The notes: generated by a model from the sequence alone, not told the origin. Positions 9,564 to 18,017 are shown, counted from the stretch's first letter. The stretch is 64,000 nucleotides of DNA from TH-plancto1 sp043777375 (GCA_043777375.1 JAYWHX010000009.1:117375-181374), one strand, 5' to 3'. Translations and numbers: made by a program.

Positions 9564-9920
9564 ATGAAACGCAATATGGACTTGATTCGACAATTGGCGA
9601 TTCGAATTGAGTTGGCTGACAACCAGCTTGATGTCGGAGATATCTTGATCGAAACCTTTTCACCGGAAGAGATTCTTTACCATTGCGGCCTGATGCGAGA
9701 AGCGGGTTTGATTGTTGGTCAAATAGTCGCACTTCCCGATGGTGTTGGATACGGGATGATCTCGCATTTGACTTGGCCAGGGCACGATTTCTTAGATGCT
9801 GCCCGAGATGACAAGCTCTGGAATCGCACCATGAAAACGGTCGGGGAAAGGGTGTCCTCTGTGACTTTTGATAGCCTTCTTGATCTCTTGAAAGCCGGGG
9901 CGCTTGCGTTGATTTCCTGA
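9564..9920 (+). CDS. DUF2513 domain protein
   Basis: A 118-residue protein matching the DUF2513 pattern: the N-terminal MKRNMDLIRQLAIRIE, then GYGMISHLTWPGHDFLDAAR near residues 54-73 and WNRTMKTVG near 80. The family is small, alpha-helical with a winged-helix look, common in accessory regions and prophages, and has no established function. It stands alone between two repeat-containing gaps, and its codon use (TTTTCA, TTGATT, GAATTG) is more AT-rich than that of its neighbours, which may point to acquisition by transfer. Confidence 0.75.
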   Translation: MKRNMDLIRQLAIRIELADNQLDVGDILIETFSPEEILYHCGLMREAGLIVGQIVALPDGVGYGMISHLTWPGHDFLDAARDDKLWNRTMKTVGERVSSVTFDSLLDLLKAGALALIS

Positions 9921-9986
9921 GCCGCTCAGATGGCTGAGGATATTGTCCAAAACAACTTCTCGTTTTCGCTTGAAGAAGTTGAAGAG

Positions 9987-10044
9987 AAGCAAACGAAGAG
10001 AACGAAGGCTCATTCTGAAGTTTCTTCGTTTCCTTCGTTGTCTT
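9987..10044. repeat. AT-rich imperfect inverted repeat upstream of the OleC-like gene
   Basis: Arms 9987-10007 and 10024-10044 pair at 17 of 21 positions. They consist of purine-rich AACGAAG units and their complements. The element ends 37 bases before the next start codon and stands out from its GC-rich surroundings, so it could affect expression of the downstream gene or simply be another dispersed repeat. Confidence 0.6.
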
Positions 10045-10081
10045 CTGTTCAAAATCAGATTGGGAAGTTGTTTCGAGCCAC

Positions 10082-12298
10082 ATGTTGAATAGAGCTGAAA
10101 CCTTGGACTCCTCCCTCAACATCGCCGATCGACTTCGCGACTCCGCCCGGAAATGGCCATGGAGGCGAGCTGTGGTCTGTCCGGTGGGGCGAGATCGTGA
10201 AGGCCGGGCGACATACTCCCAGCTGACATTTCAACAGTTGGACCAGGAGAGTGACCGCCTCGCGCGCGGACTTGTCGCCCACGGTGTGAAACCCGGTTGC
10301 CGTTTGGTGCTGATGGTCCGGCCTTCGCTGGAGTTCATCGCCCTGACGTTCGCACTGTTCAAGGCCGGAGCCGTAATCGTCTTGATCGACCCAGGGATGG
10401 GGCGGACGAACATCTTCAAGTGCCTGGAAGAGGTCGCCCCCGAGGGGTTCATCGCCATCCCGGCCGTGCATTGGATTCGGACGCTGTCACGAAAGTTCCC
10501 CAATACCAAGCTCAATGTCCGCGTCGGTGGACGCTGGGCACCGGGGTGCGTCGCGACGTACCAGACGCTCCGTGGGATAGGCTTCCAGCCTGTCATTGCT
10601 GTGAGCCAGATCGCAACGAACGAGAGCCAAGGTTCCGGTCCCCTCTCCCCCGCATTCAATATGGCCAACACGAACGACTCCACTGCGGGAGAGAGGACTA
10701 GGGTGAGGGGGACCACCGTGCCGCTCACGCCCCCTCACCCCGGCCCTCTCCCCCCCAGCCACGCCCACCCTGCACTCCACACCGATGGGGGGGGAGAGGG
10801 AGCAGAACCGCAGGCAGAACGACAGGCTGGAAGCCTATCCCACGAAGAGTTCCCGATCGTCCGCACCCGGCCCACCGACCCCGCAGCTGTGATCTTCACG
10901 AGCGGCAGCACTGGTCCACCGAAGGGGGTGCAATACGAACATGGGATGTTCAACGCCCAGGTCGATCTGCTGCAACGGTTCTATGGCATCGAACCGGGCG
11001 AGGTCGACTTGCCCGGCTTCCCGCTATTCGCACTCTTCAACGCAGCGATGGGAGTGACGACCGTCATCCCGGACATGGACCCGACGAAGCCCGCGAATGT
11101 TGACCCGCTGAAGATCATTGAGGCCATCAACGACAACGGGGTCACTCAGGCATTCGGGTCGCCCGCTCTCTGGAACCGTGTGGGATCGTACTGTGTCGAG
11201 AACGGCATTGAGTTGCCTTCGCTTCGCAGAGCATTGTCGGCGGGTGGGCCAGTGCCGATCCGCGTGCTGGAGATGATGACCAAGGTCTTGACCGGGACAG
11301 TTCCAACGGCGACAGAAGGTGCACCACGGAGGCACGGAGGCACGGAGGAAGAGCCGTCAGCGGTCAGCCATCAGCCATCAGCCAGATGTTCTTCAGGTGA
11401 CCACGTTACCACGGAGCCAGTGGCTAGCGACGTGCCGCTCACGATGCCTTCTTCGCACATGGTGGATCTCTATCCCTCCTCCTCCGTGCCTCCGTGCCTC
11501 CGTGGTGAAAATCTTCAAGATGTTACCAGGGGGCTGACGCCGCCCCGCTCGCCGTTGCTTGCCGATCTGCATACGCCATACGGTGCGACCGAGAGCCTAC
11601 CGGTGGCTTCCATTGGGGCGAGAGAAGTCCTCTCTCGCACAGCTGCAATGACTCGAAAAGGAGCGGGCACCTGTGTCGGGCGAGCGTTCCCCGGTGTCGA
11701 CATCCGCATCATCCCGATCACCGAGGGGGCGATTGCTTCGATCAGCAAAACCCACACGCTCCCCCCTGGCGAGATCGGCGAGATCATCGTCCGCAGTCCC
11801 GCAGTGACCCGTGAATATTTCCGCAGGCCGGATCTGGCGGGAAAGGCAGACAGGAATGTCTGCCCTACTCTCGCGGCCAAGATCCCCGATGGCGAAACGT
11901 TCTGGCACCGCATCGGGGATGTCGGTTATCTCGATGACGTGGGGCTGCTCTGGTTCTGCGGACGGAAGGCTCACATTGTCTCCACCAACGATGGCTCGAT
12001 GTATTCGGTGTGCTGCGAAGGAGTCTTTGATACGCATCCGCAGGTCTTCCGATCAGCGTTGGTCGGGATCGGGCCGAAGGGGCAGCAACAACCAGTCCTC
12101 GTGGTTGAACTGATGCCTGGCCATGGGATGGAAACAAAGATCGAAGGAGAGTTGCGACTGCTCGCTCAATCGTCGCCTCTCACCCAGACCATTGAGTCCT
12201 TCCAATTCATCGACGCGATGCCCGTCGACACCCGACACAACGTGAAGATCAACCGCGAGGCACTCGCCGTGTGGGCCAAGGAGCAGCTGAAGCGATGA
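10082..12298 (+). CDS. oleC: OleC-like AMP-dependent acyl ligase with in-frame repeat insertions
   Basis: An ANL-superfamily adenylating enzyme of 738 residues, best matching the OleC group (beta-lactone synthetase of long-chain olefin synthesis; family members are about 550-580 residues). Recognisable blocks are LVLMVRPSLEFIALTFALFKAGAV without gaps near residues 74-97, the phosphate-binding FTSGSTGPPKG near 271, LFALFNAAMG near 317, TPYGATESLPVASIG near 498 and WFCGRKAH near 625. The excess length comes from non-homologous segments at about residues 164-254, 414-491 and 585-596, each of which coincides with a palindromic DNA repeat; the conserved blocks stay in one frame. No oleA, oleB or oleD is in the window, so the pathway is uncertain. 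It may be an active enzyme with looped-out inserts or a decaying gene. Confidence 0.8.
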   Translation: MLNRAETLDSSLNIADRLRDSARKWPWRRAVVCPVGRDREGRATYSQLTFQQLDQESDRLARGLVAHGVKPGCRLVLMVRPSLEFIALTFALFKAGAVIVLIDPGMGRTNIFKCLEEVAPEGFIAIPAVHWIRTLSRKFPNTKLNVRVGGRWAPGCVATYQTLRGIGFQPVIAVSQIATNESQGSGPLSPAFNMANTNDSTAGERTRVRGTTVPLTPPHPGPLPPSHAHPALHTDGGGEGAEPQAERQAGSLSHEEFPIVRTRPTDPAAVIFTSGSTGPPKGVQYEHGMFNAQVDLLQRFYGIEPGEVDLPGFPLFALFNAAMGVTTVIPDMDPTKPANVDPLKIIEAINDNGVTQAFGSPALWNRVGSYCVENGIELPSLRRALSAGGPVPIRVLEMMTKVLTGTVPTATEGAPRRHGGTEEEPSAVSHQPSARCSSGDHVTTEPVASDVPLTMPSSHMVDLYPSSSVPPCLRGENLQDVTRGLTPPRSPLLADLHTPYGATESLPVASIGAREVLSRTAAMTRKGAGTCVGRAFPGVDIRIIPITEGAIASISKTHTLPPGEIGEIIVRSPAVTREYFRRPDLAGKADRNVCPTLAAKIPDGETFWHRIGDVGYLDDVGLLWFCGRKAHIVSTNDGSMYSVCCEGVFDTHPQVFRSALVGIGPKGQQQPVLVVELMPGHGMETKIEGELRLLAQSSPLTQTIESFQFIDAMPVDTRHNVKINREALAVWAKEQLKR
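10571..10844. repeat. Composite palindromic element inside the OleC-like gene (insert 1)
   Basis: The ends 10571-10594 and 10821-10844 are perfect 24-base inverted repeats. Inside lies further palindromic, C-tract-rich DNA (10640-10800), so the insert looks like one repeat nested in another. It is read through in frame as about 91 low-complexity residues between the N-terminal ANL block and the FTSGSTG motif. Confidence 0.9.
11322..11507. repeat. Palindromic element inside the OleC-like gene (insert 2)
   Basis: Arms 11322-11349 and 11480-11507 are perfect 28-base inverted repeats built from the direct sub-repeat GGAGGCAC. The spacer is 130 bases. The element is translated as about 62 residues (PRRHGGTEE to SSVPPCLRGE) and lies just before the conserved TPYGATE motif. 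A degenerate relative is found at 26209-26397. Confidence 0.9.
11525..11553. repeat. Single repeat arm inside the OleC-like gene (insert 3)
   Basis: These 29 bases are the exact reverse complement of 49354-49382 in an intergenic region 38 kb away. In the gene they are read as RGLTPPRSPL, directly before the conserved TPYGATE block. A related, diverged copy is seen at about 49950-49978. Confidence 0.85.
11845..11864. repeat. Short perfect palindrome inside the OleC-like gene (insert 4)
   Basis: The sequence GGCAGACA, four bases, TGTCTGCC forms an eight-base-pair stem. It is translated as ADRNVCPT between RRPDLAGK and AAKIPDGE, where OleC homologues have a short loop, so about ten residues appear inserted. 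Confidence 0.65.
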
Positions 12299-12323
12299 GG
12301 CTCGACCTCCCTTGGTCCCGGCA

Positions 12324-12538
12324 GGGACATCCGACAGTAGCCCACCGATTCATCGGTGGGTTTCGACACGCCTCGCGGATGCAGCCCCGAGAGGGGCGAC
12401 AGAATTCGACGCCATCGCCAGAAGTGCCTTTCGGTGATCCCCTCACGAGTCGCGAGTTTCTGTCGTCCCTGAAGGGACTTCTCGCTTCGGCGGCTCTCGC
12501 TCCCACCATTGAAACGGTGGGCTACTATCGGGTGTCCC
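12324..12538. repeat. MITE-like palindromic element, 215 bp
   Basis: The ends 12324-12347 and 12515-12538 are inverted repeats matching at 22 of 24 positions. Inner parts are also partly palindromic (CCCACCG next to CGGTGGG at 12341-12360). It fills most of the gap between the OleC-like gene and the DUF58 gene. Open frames run through it on both strands but show no protein-like features. No transposase is encoded. Confidence 0.85.
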
Positions 12539-12581
12539 TAGCGGGACAACGAAAGGGTGATCGCGAGATGAGGAGCCGCTC

Positions 12582-13481
12582 ATGTTGACTCCCGACCAAC
12601 TCACGCGGCTAGCCGGACTCGAACTCCAGGCTCGCGCCATCGTCGAAGGGGCGATGTCCGGCCTGCATCGCAGCCCCGCGCGCGGGGTCTCGGTCGAGTT
12701 CGCGGAACATCGCCAGTATGCCCCCGGTGATGATCTGCGGCATGTCGATTGGAAGGTCTTTGGCCGCCGTGATCGGTACTACGTCCGGCAGTACGAGATG
12801 GAGTCGGACCTCGTCTGCCACCTGTTAGTCGATACGACCGAGTCGATGTCCTATCGCTCCGAACAAAGCGTCGTCTCCAAGCTCGACTACGCTCGCTGGC
12901 TCGCAGCTGCGACGGGGTTTGTGGTCACGCAACAGCAGGATCTGATCAGCCTCTCAACGCTCGACCAATCACTGCAAATGCGAGTCCCGCCGGGTGGACG
13001 CATGGCGCATTGGCACAACGTGGTGCAGGAACTCTCGAAGCTCGATGTCATACCGCTCACAGGCACCCCAGCTGGAAGCCCCTTTGAGGCAGCGCTCGGA
13101 CAGTTCTCAGAAATGACTCAGCGTCGCTCGGTCGTTGTGGTCATTAGTGACTGCCTGCGCCCTCTCGAAGAGGTACTGGCGGGCATGCGGGCGTTACGTT
13201 CCCGCAAGCACGACGTACTACTACTGCATGTCCTCGACCCGGCTGAACTCGAGTTCCCTTTTGACGGGCCGGTATTGTTCCAGGGTCTCGAAGCCCTGGG
13301 AGAACAACTGGTCGAAGCGCGGAGCTTACAGATCGCCTATCAAGCGGAAGTGAAGGCGTTCTGCGATGCTCTCGAACTCGGGTGCCGGGATCTGAATGCG
13401 GATTATTCGCGAGTTATGACATACGAGCCAGTCGATCTCGCGCTACGCAGGTGCCTGCTGGAGCGTGCACGGACTCGCTGA
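12582..13481 (+). CDS. DUF58 domain protein (vWA-like)
   Basis: A 299-residue soluble protein of the DUF58 family. The hallmark is at residues 39-66: VEFAEHRQYAPGDDLRHVDW followed by KVFGRRD. A von Willebrand factor A-like fold follows, with a degenerate metal site LVDTTESM near 83. Family members usually sit beside a MoxR AAA ATPase and vWA membrane proteins, and act in protein-complex assembly; no MoxR gene is seen here, so the cluster is incomplete or the partner lies elsewhere. The ATG follows 43 bases after a palindromic element, which may have separated this gene from its former operon. Confidence 0.88.
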   Translation: MLTPDQLTRLAGLELQARAIVEGAMSGLHRSPARGVSVEFAEHRQYAPGDDLRHVDWKVFGRRDRYYVRQYEMESDLVCHLLVDTTESMSYRSEQSVVSKLDYARWLAAATGFVVTQQQDLISLSTLDQSLQMRVPPGGRMAHWHNVVQELSKLDVIPLTGTPAGSPFEAALGQFSEMTQRRSVVVVISDCLRPLEEVLAGMRALRSRKHDVLLLHVLDPAELEFPFDGPVLFQGLEALGEQLVEARSLQIAYQAEVKAFCDALELGCRDLNADYSRVMTYEPVDLALRRCLLERARTR

Positions 13482-13546
13482 AGTCAGCGAGATACACATC
13501 TTGACATTTCTGGGACGCAGATTAAACTCCACCCTAGGCGAGGTCA

Positions 13547-13578
13547 TTCGCTACTTCGCTACTTCGCTACTTCGCTAC
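13547..13578 (+). repeat. Four tandem copies of an 8-bp unit
   Basis: The unit TTCGCTAC occurs four times without a mismatch, ending 12 bases before the ATG of the next gene. Being next to the ribosome-binding region (GGAG at 13580-13583), copy-number change could alter expression. Confidence 0.9.
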
Positions 13579-13590
13579 TGGAGACTTGAG

Positions 13591-13947
13591 ATGAAGATGC
13601 TTGTTGCCAGCCTTGTAATGCTATTTTGTGGTGTTGCTGAATCCGGAGTCGTCAACGTTGCTCACGTCTCAAGCACCCAAAATGCCCTTTTGTGGGCTCA
13701 CACGTATACAGTGTCTTATGTTGGGTTTCCCCCAAAACGGAAGGAGATTCATGTTTACGGAAATAACATGATCGACTCTCAGTCTCAAGTGACCAACTAC
13801 ATCTACTTTGCTCCGTTGTCAAATGGCACTCTCTATACAACTGGGACCCCATACACATGGCATGTGCGAACCTCGACCACTGATCCCGCAACCTATGAAT
13901 CGAATCAGCCCGTTCTGGCAAGTGGAACATACACTGCGACGAATTGA
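13591..13947 (+). CDS. Small secreted protein, unknown
   Basis: A 118-residue protein with a signal peptide (MKMLVASLVMLFCGVAESG, probable cleavage after residue 17-19) and a mature part rich in Tyr, Thr and Ser (for example TVSYVGFPPKRKEIHVYG, TYTATN at the end), which suggests a small beta-rich exported protein. I do not recognise the family. The ATG was chosen because it starts the signal peptide and has GGAG eight bases upstream; a longer in-frame version would run through the preceding tandem repeat and has no support. The DUF1559 gene follows after 49 bases. Confidence 0.6.
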   Translation: MKMLVASLVMLFCGVAESGVVNVAHVSSTQNALLWAHTYTVSYVGFPPKRKEIHVYGNNMIDSQSQVTNYIYFAPLSNGTLYTTGTPYTWHVRTSTTDPATYESNQPVLASGTYTATN

Positions 13948-13996
13948 CCAAGTATTTATTCTATGCCCAAGTGTGACTCGAGAGTGAGAATGGAGT

Positions 13997-14884
13997 ATGA
14001 AGATCCATCGATTGCAGCTTAACTCGCGAGCCGGGTTTACCATCGTCGAGTTGCTGGTCTCCATCTCGATTTTGGGACTACTGATCTCACTTCTATTACC
14101 CGCAGTGCAGCGAGTGCGGGAATCGTCTCGCGATACCGACTGCCGAAATCGTCTCCATCATTTCGGAATCGCGATGCACTCACATGAAGAATTGCATCAC
14201 GTTTTTCCGACCTCTGAATTCTTTCACGGTAGTCCCACATCCCGGATTACGAAACTGACACGAAACCCGGCGAATTACTGGAGGTGTCCGAGTGATCGAC
14301 GCTTTGATGAAGCAGCGTCTTACATCAGTTATCTCGTCAACGATGGATTGGATGGTCTCCAAGCAAGGCACATCAGGGGTCTTGGAGATGGTTTCTCGAT
14401 ATCTCGGGCATCGACTCGTGATTTGCGTGCGTCAGATGTAACTGACGGACTCTCTCAGACTGCAGCAGTTGCAGAGCGGCTACTCATTCCTATCAGCGAT
14501 AACATCCTCACTGAGCCTGAACTGCGAGCTGACCCGAACCGGTACATCTGGTACTTATCGAGCGGTCACCAGACTCTCGACACTCTGACTCACGCCTGTA
14601 GAAATGATCGCTTGACCCCCTACCCGATGGAGATTTCAACATCCGGATCTGCGGGCGGACAAGGTTACGACCATATCCTCACCCCGAACGAAATTGGGTG
14701 CCAGCCTGATTCCAGTGTGACATCAGGATTTTATCATGTCATCCCGGCGTCCAGTGAACACCCCGGTCACGTGAATGTACTGATGGGTGACGGCGCGGTG
14801 CGATCAGTCGCGAACGGAATTGAACTCGTCGTGTGGCGTGCTGTCGGAACTCGGAATGGAAACGAAGTTCTTGGGGAATTCTGA
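13997..14884 (+). CDS. DUF1559 protein with prepilin-type N-terminus
   Basis: A 295-residue member of the planctomycete-expanded DUF1559 family, which resembles type II secretion/type IV pilus pseudopilins. The prepilin site and helix are clear: GFTIVELLVSISILGLLISL at residues 13-32, followed by PAVQRVRESSR. The C-terminal HxnDG-like part reads HPGHVNVLMGDGAVRSVANG near 258. It is expected to be processed by a prepilin peptidase and displayed in or beyond the cell envelope. Typical members carry KNNLKQ after the helix; this one has CRNRLHHFG. Role unknown; the following gene overlaps or abuts its 3' end. Confidence 0.92.
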   Translation: MKIHRLQLNSRAGFTIVELLVSISILGLLISLLLPAVQRVRESSRDTDCRNRLHHFGIAMHSHEELHHVFPTSEFFHGSPTSRITKLTRNPANYWRCPSDRRFDEAASYISYLVNDGLDGLQARHIRGLGDGFSISRASTRDLRASDVTDGLSQTAAVAERLLIPISDNILTEPELRADPNRYIWYLSSGHQTLDTLTHACRNDRLTPYPMEISTSGSAGGQGYDHILTPNEIGCQPDSSVTSGFYHVIPASSEHPGHVNVLMGDGAVRSVANGIELVVWRAVGTRNGNEVLGEF

Positions 14885-15473
14885 ATTGACCATCATCAAA
14901 AAGATCGCAGTCTGCTTCGCGATGATTTGTGTCACTTTCCTCGGATGGTGGGTGTTCATCCGCGATCCCTTCAAAGTCGATGAATCCTTTTACCATCATG
15001 ATCAATTTCAGTTCACTGCTGACATTGATGGGAAACCGATCCCCGCGAAAATTGGGCTGGGCGAGTCTCTCCCTATCCGTTTCCGGTGCCCAGTTCCCGA
15101 GGGCATCACCAAGACCTCAAAGTATGAAGGCCATTTGATCATCGTGACTCCAGGTACATACAGAGATCCAGTCGGAACCTCAGCTCACCAGCAAATTCAT
15201 GGGGGCGCAGGTGTATCTCTCACTCTGGGAAGTCCAAGCGGTGTAGTCGATGTCACACCACCATATCCCAAGAAGGACGACAACGTTTTGCAGTTTTCCT
15301 CCCTGCTGTCAGGCAAGAACTTGGAGAAGGTGAAGTCTGGCGTACCCTTGGAGATGCATCTCTGGCTCTACCCTATGAACAGTTTACCCAACAATCGAAT
15401 TCAAGTGAGTGAAGAGGGGGTGTGGGTTTTCAGGCACTCTTTCGAGTTTGTGAACGACTCTCCAGCTTCCTGA
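14856..15473 (+). CDS. Hypothetical membrane-anchored protein
   Basis: If the ATG is used, the protein has 205 residues with one N-terminal transmembrane helix (IAVCFAMICVTFLGWWVFI) and a soluble, probably exported, beta-rich domain. The start overlaps the DUF1559 gene by 29 bases; a TTG at 14886, one base after that gene's stop, is an alternative that keeps the helix. The C-terminal half (GVPLEMHLWLYPMNSLPNN) looks like a folded domain, but I do not recognise a family. It is probably co-transcribed with the pseudopilin-like gene. Confidence 0.55.
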   Translation: METKFLGNSELTIIKKIAVCFAMICVTFLGWWVFIRDPFKVDESFYHHDQFQFTADIDGKPIPAKIGLGESLPIRFRCPVPEGITKTSKYEGHLIIVTPGTYRDPVGTSAHQQIHGGAGVSLTLGSPSGVVDVTPPYPKKDDNVLQFSSLLSGKNLEKVKSGVPLEMHLWLYPMNSLPNNRIQVSEEGVWVFRHSFEFVNDSPAS

Positions 15474-15587
15474 TTTCTTGTCGATGCTTGAGAACAACTC
15501 TTCTTGTTCAGCTGCGATCTCCACCGGATTCTGTGTGTCTACAAGACTCGCCAGACTGCTGCCTGCGCTCTCGGAATGATTCGCAGC

Positions 15588-16472
15588 TCACTTCTTCTTC
15601 AAGTGCTCGGCGAACCAGGCGAACGTCTCTGGACCGACGATCTCCGCTTGTTGTTGCGGGCTGTAACCGTGACCGGCGCCCTCAACAACGACCAGCTTGC
15701 TGACAGCTTTAGTCTTCTTGAGGGCCGCTTCCATATTGGTGCTGTGTGCGACGGGGACGAGTTCGTCCTTGTCTCCGTGAATCATCAGGATCGGGGCGTT
15801 GGTGTCGCTGACGTGCAGGATTGGCGAGACGCTGGACTCCAAAGACGCCTCGAATTGAAGTGGCGGCTTGAGGGACGGGATGTCGCGAATCACCTGGGGA
15901 GGGTTCGTAGTCCAGCCGCGCAAATCGGTCGGTGGATACAAGGCGACTCCAGCTGCAATGCGGGAGCTGTGACGCAGGACTTCATCTTTCGAATCGGCTT
16001 GGCCGTCGTCTCCGGTGGTCGCCAGCATCAGGGTCAAGTGGCCGCCCGCGCTCCCGCCAGTGACACCGAGCCGCTCGGGATCGATTCCGTAGTCATTGGC
16101 CTTCCAGCGAATGAACCGCACAGCTCGACGAACATCAGCCACGGCGTCTGGCACCTGATACCGCGGCGCGCTGCCATGCCGCACAATGATCAGAGTGAAC
16201 TCCTGATCCAGGTACGGCTTCCCCGCTGTGAGAAACACTTGCGGATCGGCCCAGCCGGAATACCAGCCTCCGCTTTGAATCCATAGCACCGCTGCACCGT
16301 TCTGCTTCGCGGGCTGAATGATATCGATCGTCAGAGCCATGCCGTCTTTGTGACCGTAAACCACGTCGGCATGAATCTTGGCCGGCTCATCAGCACAGAG
16401 ATCGGTCGTGGCCATAGCCCAAAAGCCACTCAAGGCCAGACAAACGGTGAAGAGTCGTGATGCGAAACCCAT
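15588..16472 (-). CDS. Secreted alpha/beta-hydrolase, esterase/lipase type
   Basis: A 294-residue exported hydrolase (signal peptide MGFASRLFTVCLALSGFWAM, cleavage near ADE at 27-29). The catalytic serine is S141 in VTGGSAGGHL; the acid lies in IHGDKDE near 237 and the histidine in GAGHGYS near 268. The oxyanion-side motif WIQSGGWYSG near 65 is that of the BD-FAE/carboxylesterase-like hydrolases. Such proteins are abundant in planctomycetes and may cleave acetyl or feruloyl groups from polysaccharides, but the substrate is not shown by sequence. It is divergent from glyA. Confidence 0.87.
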   Translation of the reverse strand: MGFASRLFTVCLALSGFWAMATTDLCADEPAKIHADVVYGHKDGMALTIDIIQPAKQNGAAVLWIQSGGWYSGWADPQVFLTAGKPYLDQEFTLIIVRHGSAPRYQVPDAVADVRRAVRFIRWKANDYGIDPERLGVTGGSAGGHLTLMLATTGDDGQADSKDEVLRHSSRIAAGVALYPPTDLRGWTTNPPQVIRDIPSLKPPLQFEASLESSVSPILHVSDTNAPILMIHGDKDELVPVAHSTNMEAALKKTKAVSKLVVVEGAGHGYSPQQQAEIVGPETFAWFAEHLKKK

Positions 16473-16703
16473 CTGTGATCTCCTGGGTGACTTCGGATCG
16501 GAATCCGGTGATGTTGGCGGTCAGAGTAGCAAAGCGAGATACCAGAGGGCGACCCAGAGGCCGGTCACATTGGCGACTCGCCCGGCCCGCATTCTGAACA
16601 GTGGCTTCCCACCCACAACCCGGCTATAAATTCTTTTCTCGCTCTCTGATCCTGGCCGCGCGTGGCCGAGAGAGCGGCAGGCCGTTTTCGGAAAGTCTCT
16701 TCG

Positions 16704-17954
16704 ATGTCCCGCTCTCCTTTGGAATCGTCCGATCCCCTTGTCTGGAAAAGTGTTCAGCGTGAACAACATCGCCAGAAAGAGGGCCTGGAGCTGATCGCTT
16801 CGGAGAACTACACCAGCGCCGCGATCCTGCAAGTCGCCGGGACAGTCCTGACTAATAAGTACGCCGAAGGCTACCCCGGCAAGCGGTATTACGGCGGCTG
16901 CGAATTCGTCGACGAAGTCGAAGTCCTCGCCCGTGACCGCGCGAAGCAGCTGTTCGGGGCCGAGCATGTGAACGTCCAGCCTCACGCGGGATCACAGGCG
17001 AACATGGCGGCGTACATGTCGGTGCTTCAGCCGGGCGACACCGTGCTGGCGATGGATCTGGCTCACGGGGGCCATTTGACACACGGGATGGGGTTGAACT
17101 TCTCGGGGAAGCTGTACAACTTCAAGCACTACGGCGTGCGCCAGTCAGACCACCGCATCGACTTCGACCAAGTGGCTCGTCTGGCCAAAGAGAACAAGCC
17201 GAAGATGATCGTGGCCGGGGCCAGTGCTTACCCGCGTGAGATCGATCATGCGAAGTTCGCCGACATTGCGCGCGAGCATGGGGCGCTGTTCATGGTCGAC
17301 ATGGCTCACTATGCGGGTCTGGTCGCCGGTGGCGTTCACAATAGCCCGGTCCCATATGCCGACTTCGTCACGACCACCACGCACAAGACCCTGCGTGGAC
17401 CCCGCTCGGGAATCGTGATGTGCAAGGAGAAGTTCGCGAAAGAGGTCGACAAGACCGTTTTCCCGGGACTGCAGGGCGGCCCGCTGATGCACATCGTTGC
17501 GGCCAAGGCCGTCTGCTTCGGGGAGGCTCTGCTGCCCTCATTCAAGGTCTACGCCCAGCAGGTTGTTTCGAACGCCAAGACTCTGGCTGACACACTGGTC
17601 GCTGGCGGCATTCGTCTGGTCTCGGGTGGTACGGATAACCACCTGATGCTGTGCGATGTCACTGCCATCGAGGGACTCTCCGGCAAGATCGCCGAGCAGG
17701 CTCTCGACAAGGCCGGGATCACCGTCAACAAGAACATGATCCCCTACGATAAGCGGAAGCCAATGGACCCCAGCGGCGTCCGCGTCGGCACAGCTGCGCT
17801 GACCACTCGCGGGATGAAGGAAGCCGAGATGAAACAAGTCGGGGCTTGGATTCTGCGTTGTCTGAAAGCAGCCAGCGACGATGAGTCTCTGGGCAAGATT
17901 CGCCACGAGATCGCCGAGTTCGCCAGCGTCTTCCCGGTGCCGGGGATTGAGTAG
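16704..17954 (+). CDS. glyA: Serine hydroxymethyltransferase
   Basis: A 416-residue PLP enzyme that interconverts serine and glycine while charging tetrahydrofolate with a one-carbon unit. The N-terminal QKEGLELIASENYTS, the GYPGKRYYGGCE segment near 55 and the PLP-lysine motif TTTHKTLRGPR (Lys near residue 227) are all present, and the length is that of the family. The ATG of MSRSPLESSDPLVW was taken as start; a further upstream in-frame start would add 14 residues outside the family pattern. A 12-bp perfect hairpin follows the gene. Confidence 0.96.
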   Translation: MSRSPLESSDPLVWKSVQREQHRQKEGLELIASENYTSAAILQVAGTVLTNKYAEGYPGKRYYGGCEFVDEVEVLARDRAKQLFGAEHVNVQPHAGSQANMAAYMSVLQPGDTVLAMDLAHGGHLTHGMGLNFSGKLYNFKHYGVRQSDHRIDFDQVARLAKENKPKMIVAGASAYPREIDHAKFADIAREHGALFMVDMAHYAGLVAGGVHNSPVPYADFVTTTTHKTLRGPRSGIVMCKEKFAKEVDKTVFPGLQGGPLMHIVAAKAVCFGEALLPSFKVYAQQVVSNAKTLADTLVAGGIRLVSGGTDNHLMLCDVTAIEGLSGKIAEQALDKAGITVNKNMIPYDKRKPMDPSGVRVGTAALTTRGMKEAEMKQVGAWILRCLKAASDDESLGKIRHEIAEFASVFPVPGIE

Positions 17955-17988
17955 CGAGCCAGCACAGTGTGAGCCGAAGTCTTTCCCC

Positions 17989-18017
17989 ATGACCCAAGGT
18001 GTCGGACCTTGGGTCAT
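17989..18017. terminator. Perfect 12-bp hairpin after glyA
   Basis: Arms 17989-18000 and 18006-18017 (ATGACCCAAGGT and its complement) enclose a five-base loop. There is no T-run after it, so termination is only suggested by its place 35 bases after the stop codon. Confidence 0.5.

Noticed and set aside
10082..12298. Calling the OleC-like gene a pseudogene
   Set aside because: No stop or frameshift is present and all conserved blocks remain in one frame despite the inserts, so it is listed as a gene with doubt about activity.
12271..12588. Open frame across the MITE-like element
   Set aside because: It is explained by the repeat itself, which is open in several frames on both strands.
13547..13578. 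CRISPR-like repeat
   Set aside because: The units are 8 bases long, directly adjacent and without spacers; no cas gene is in the window.
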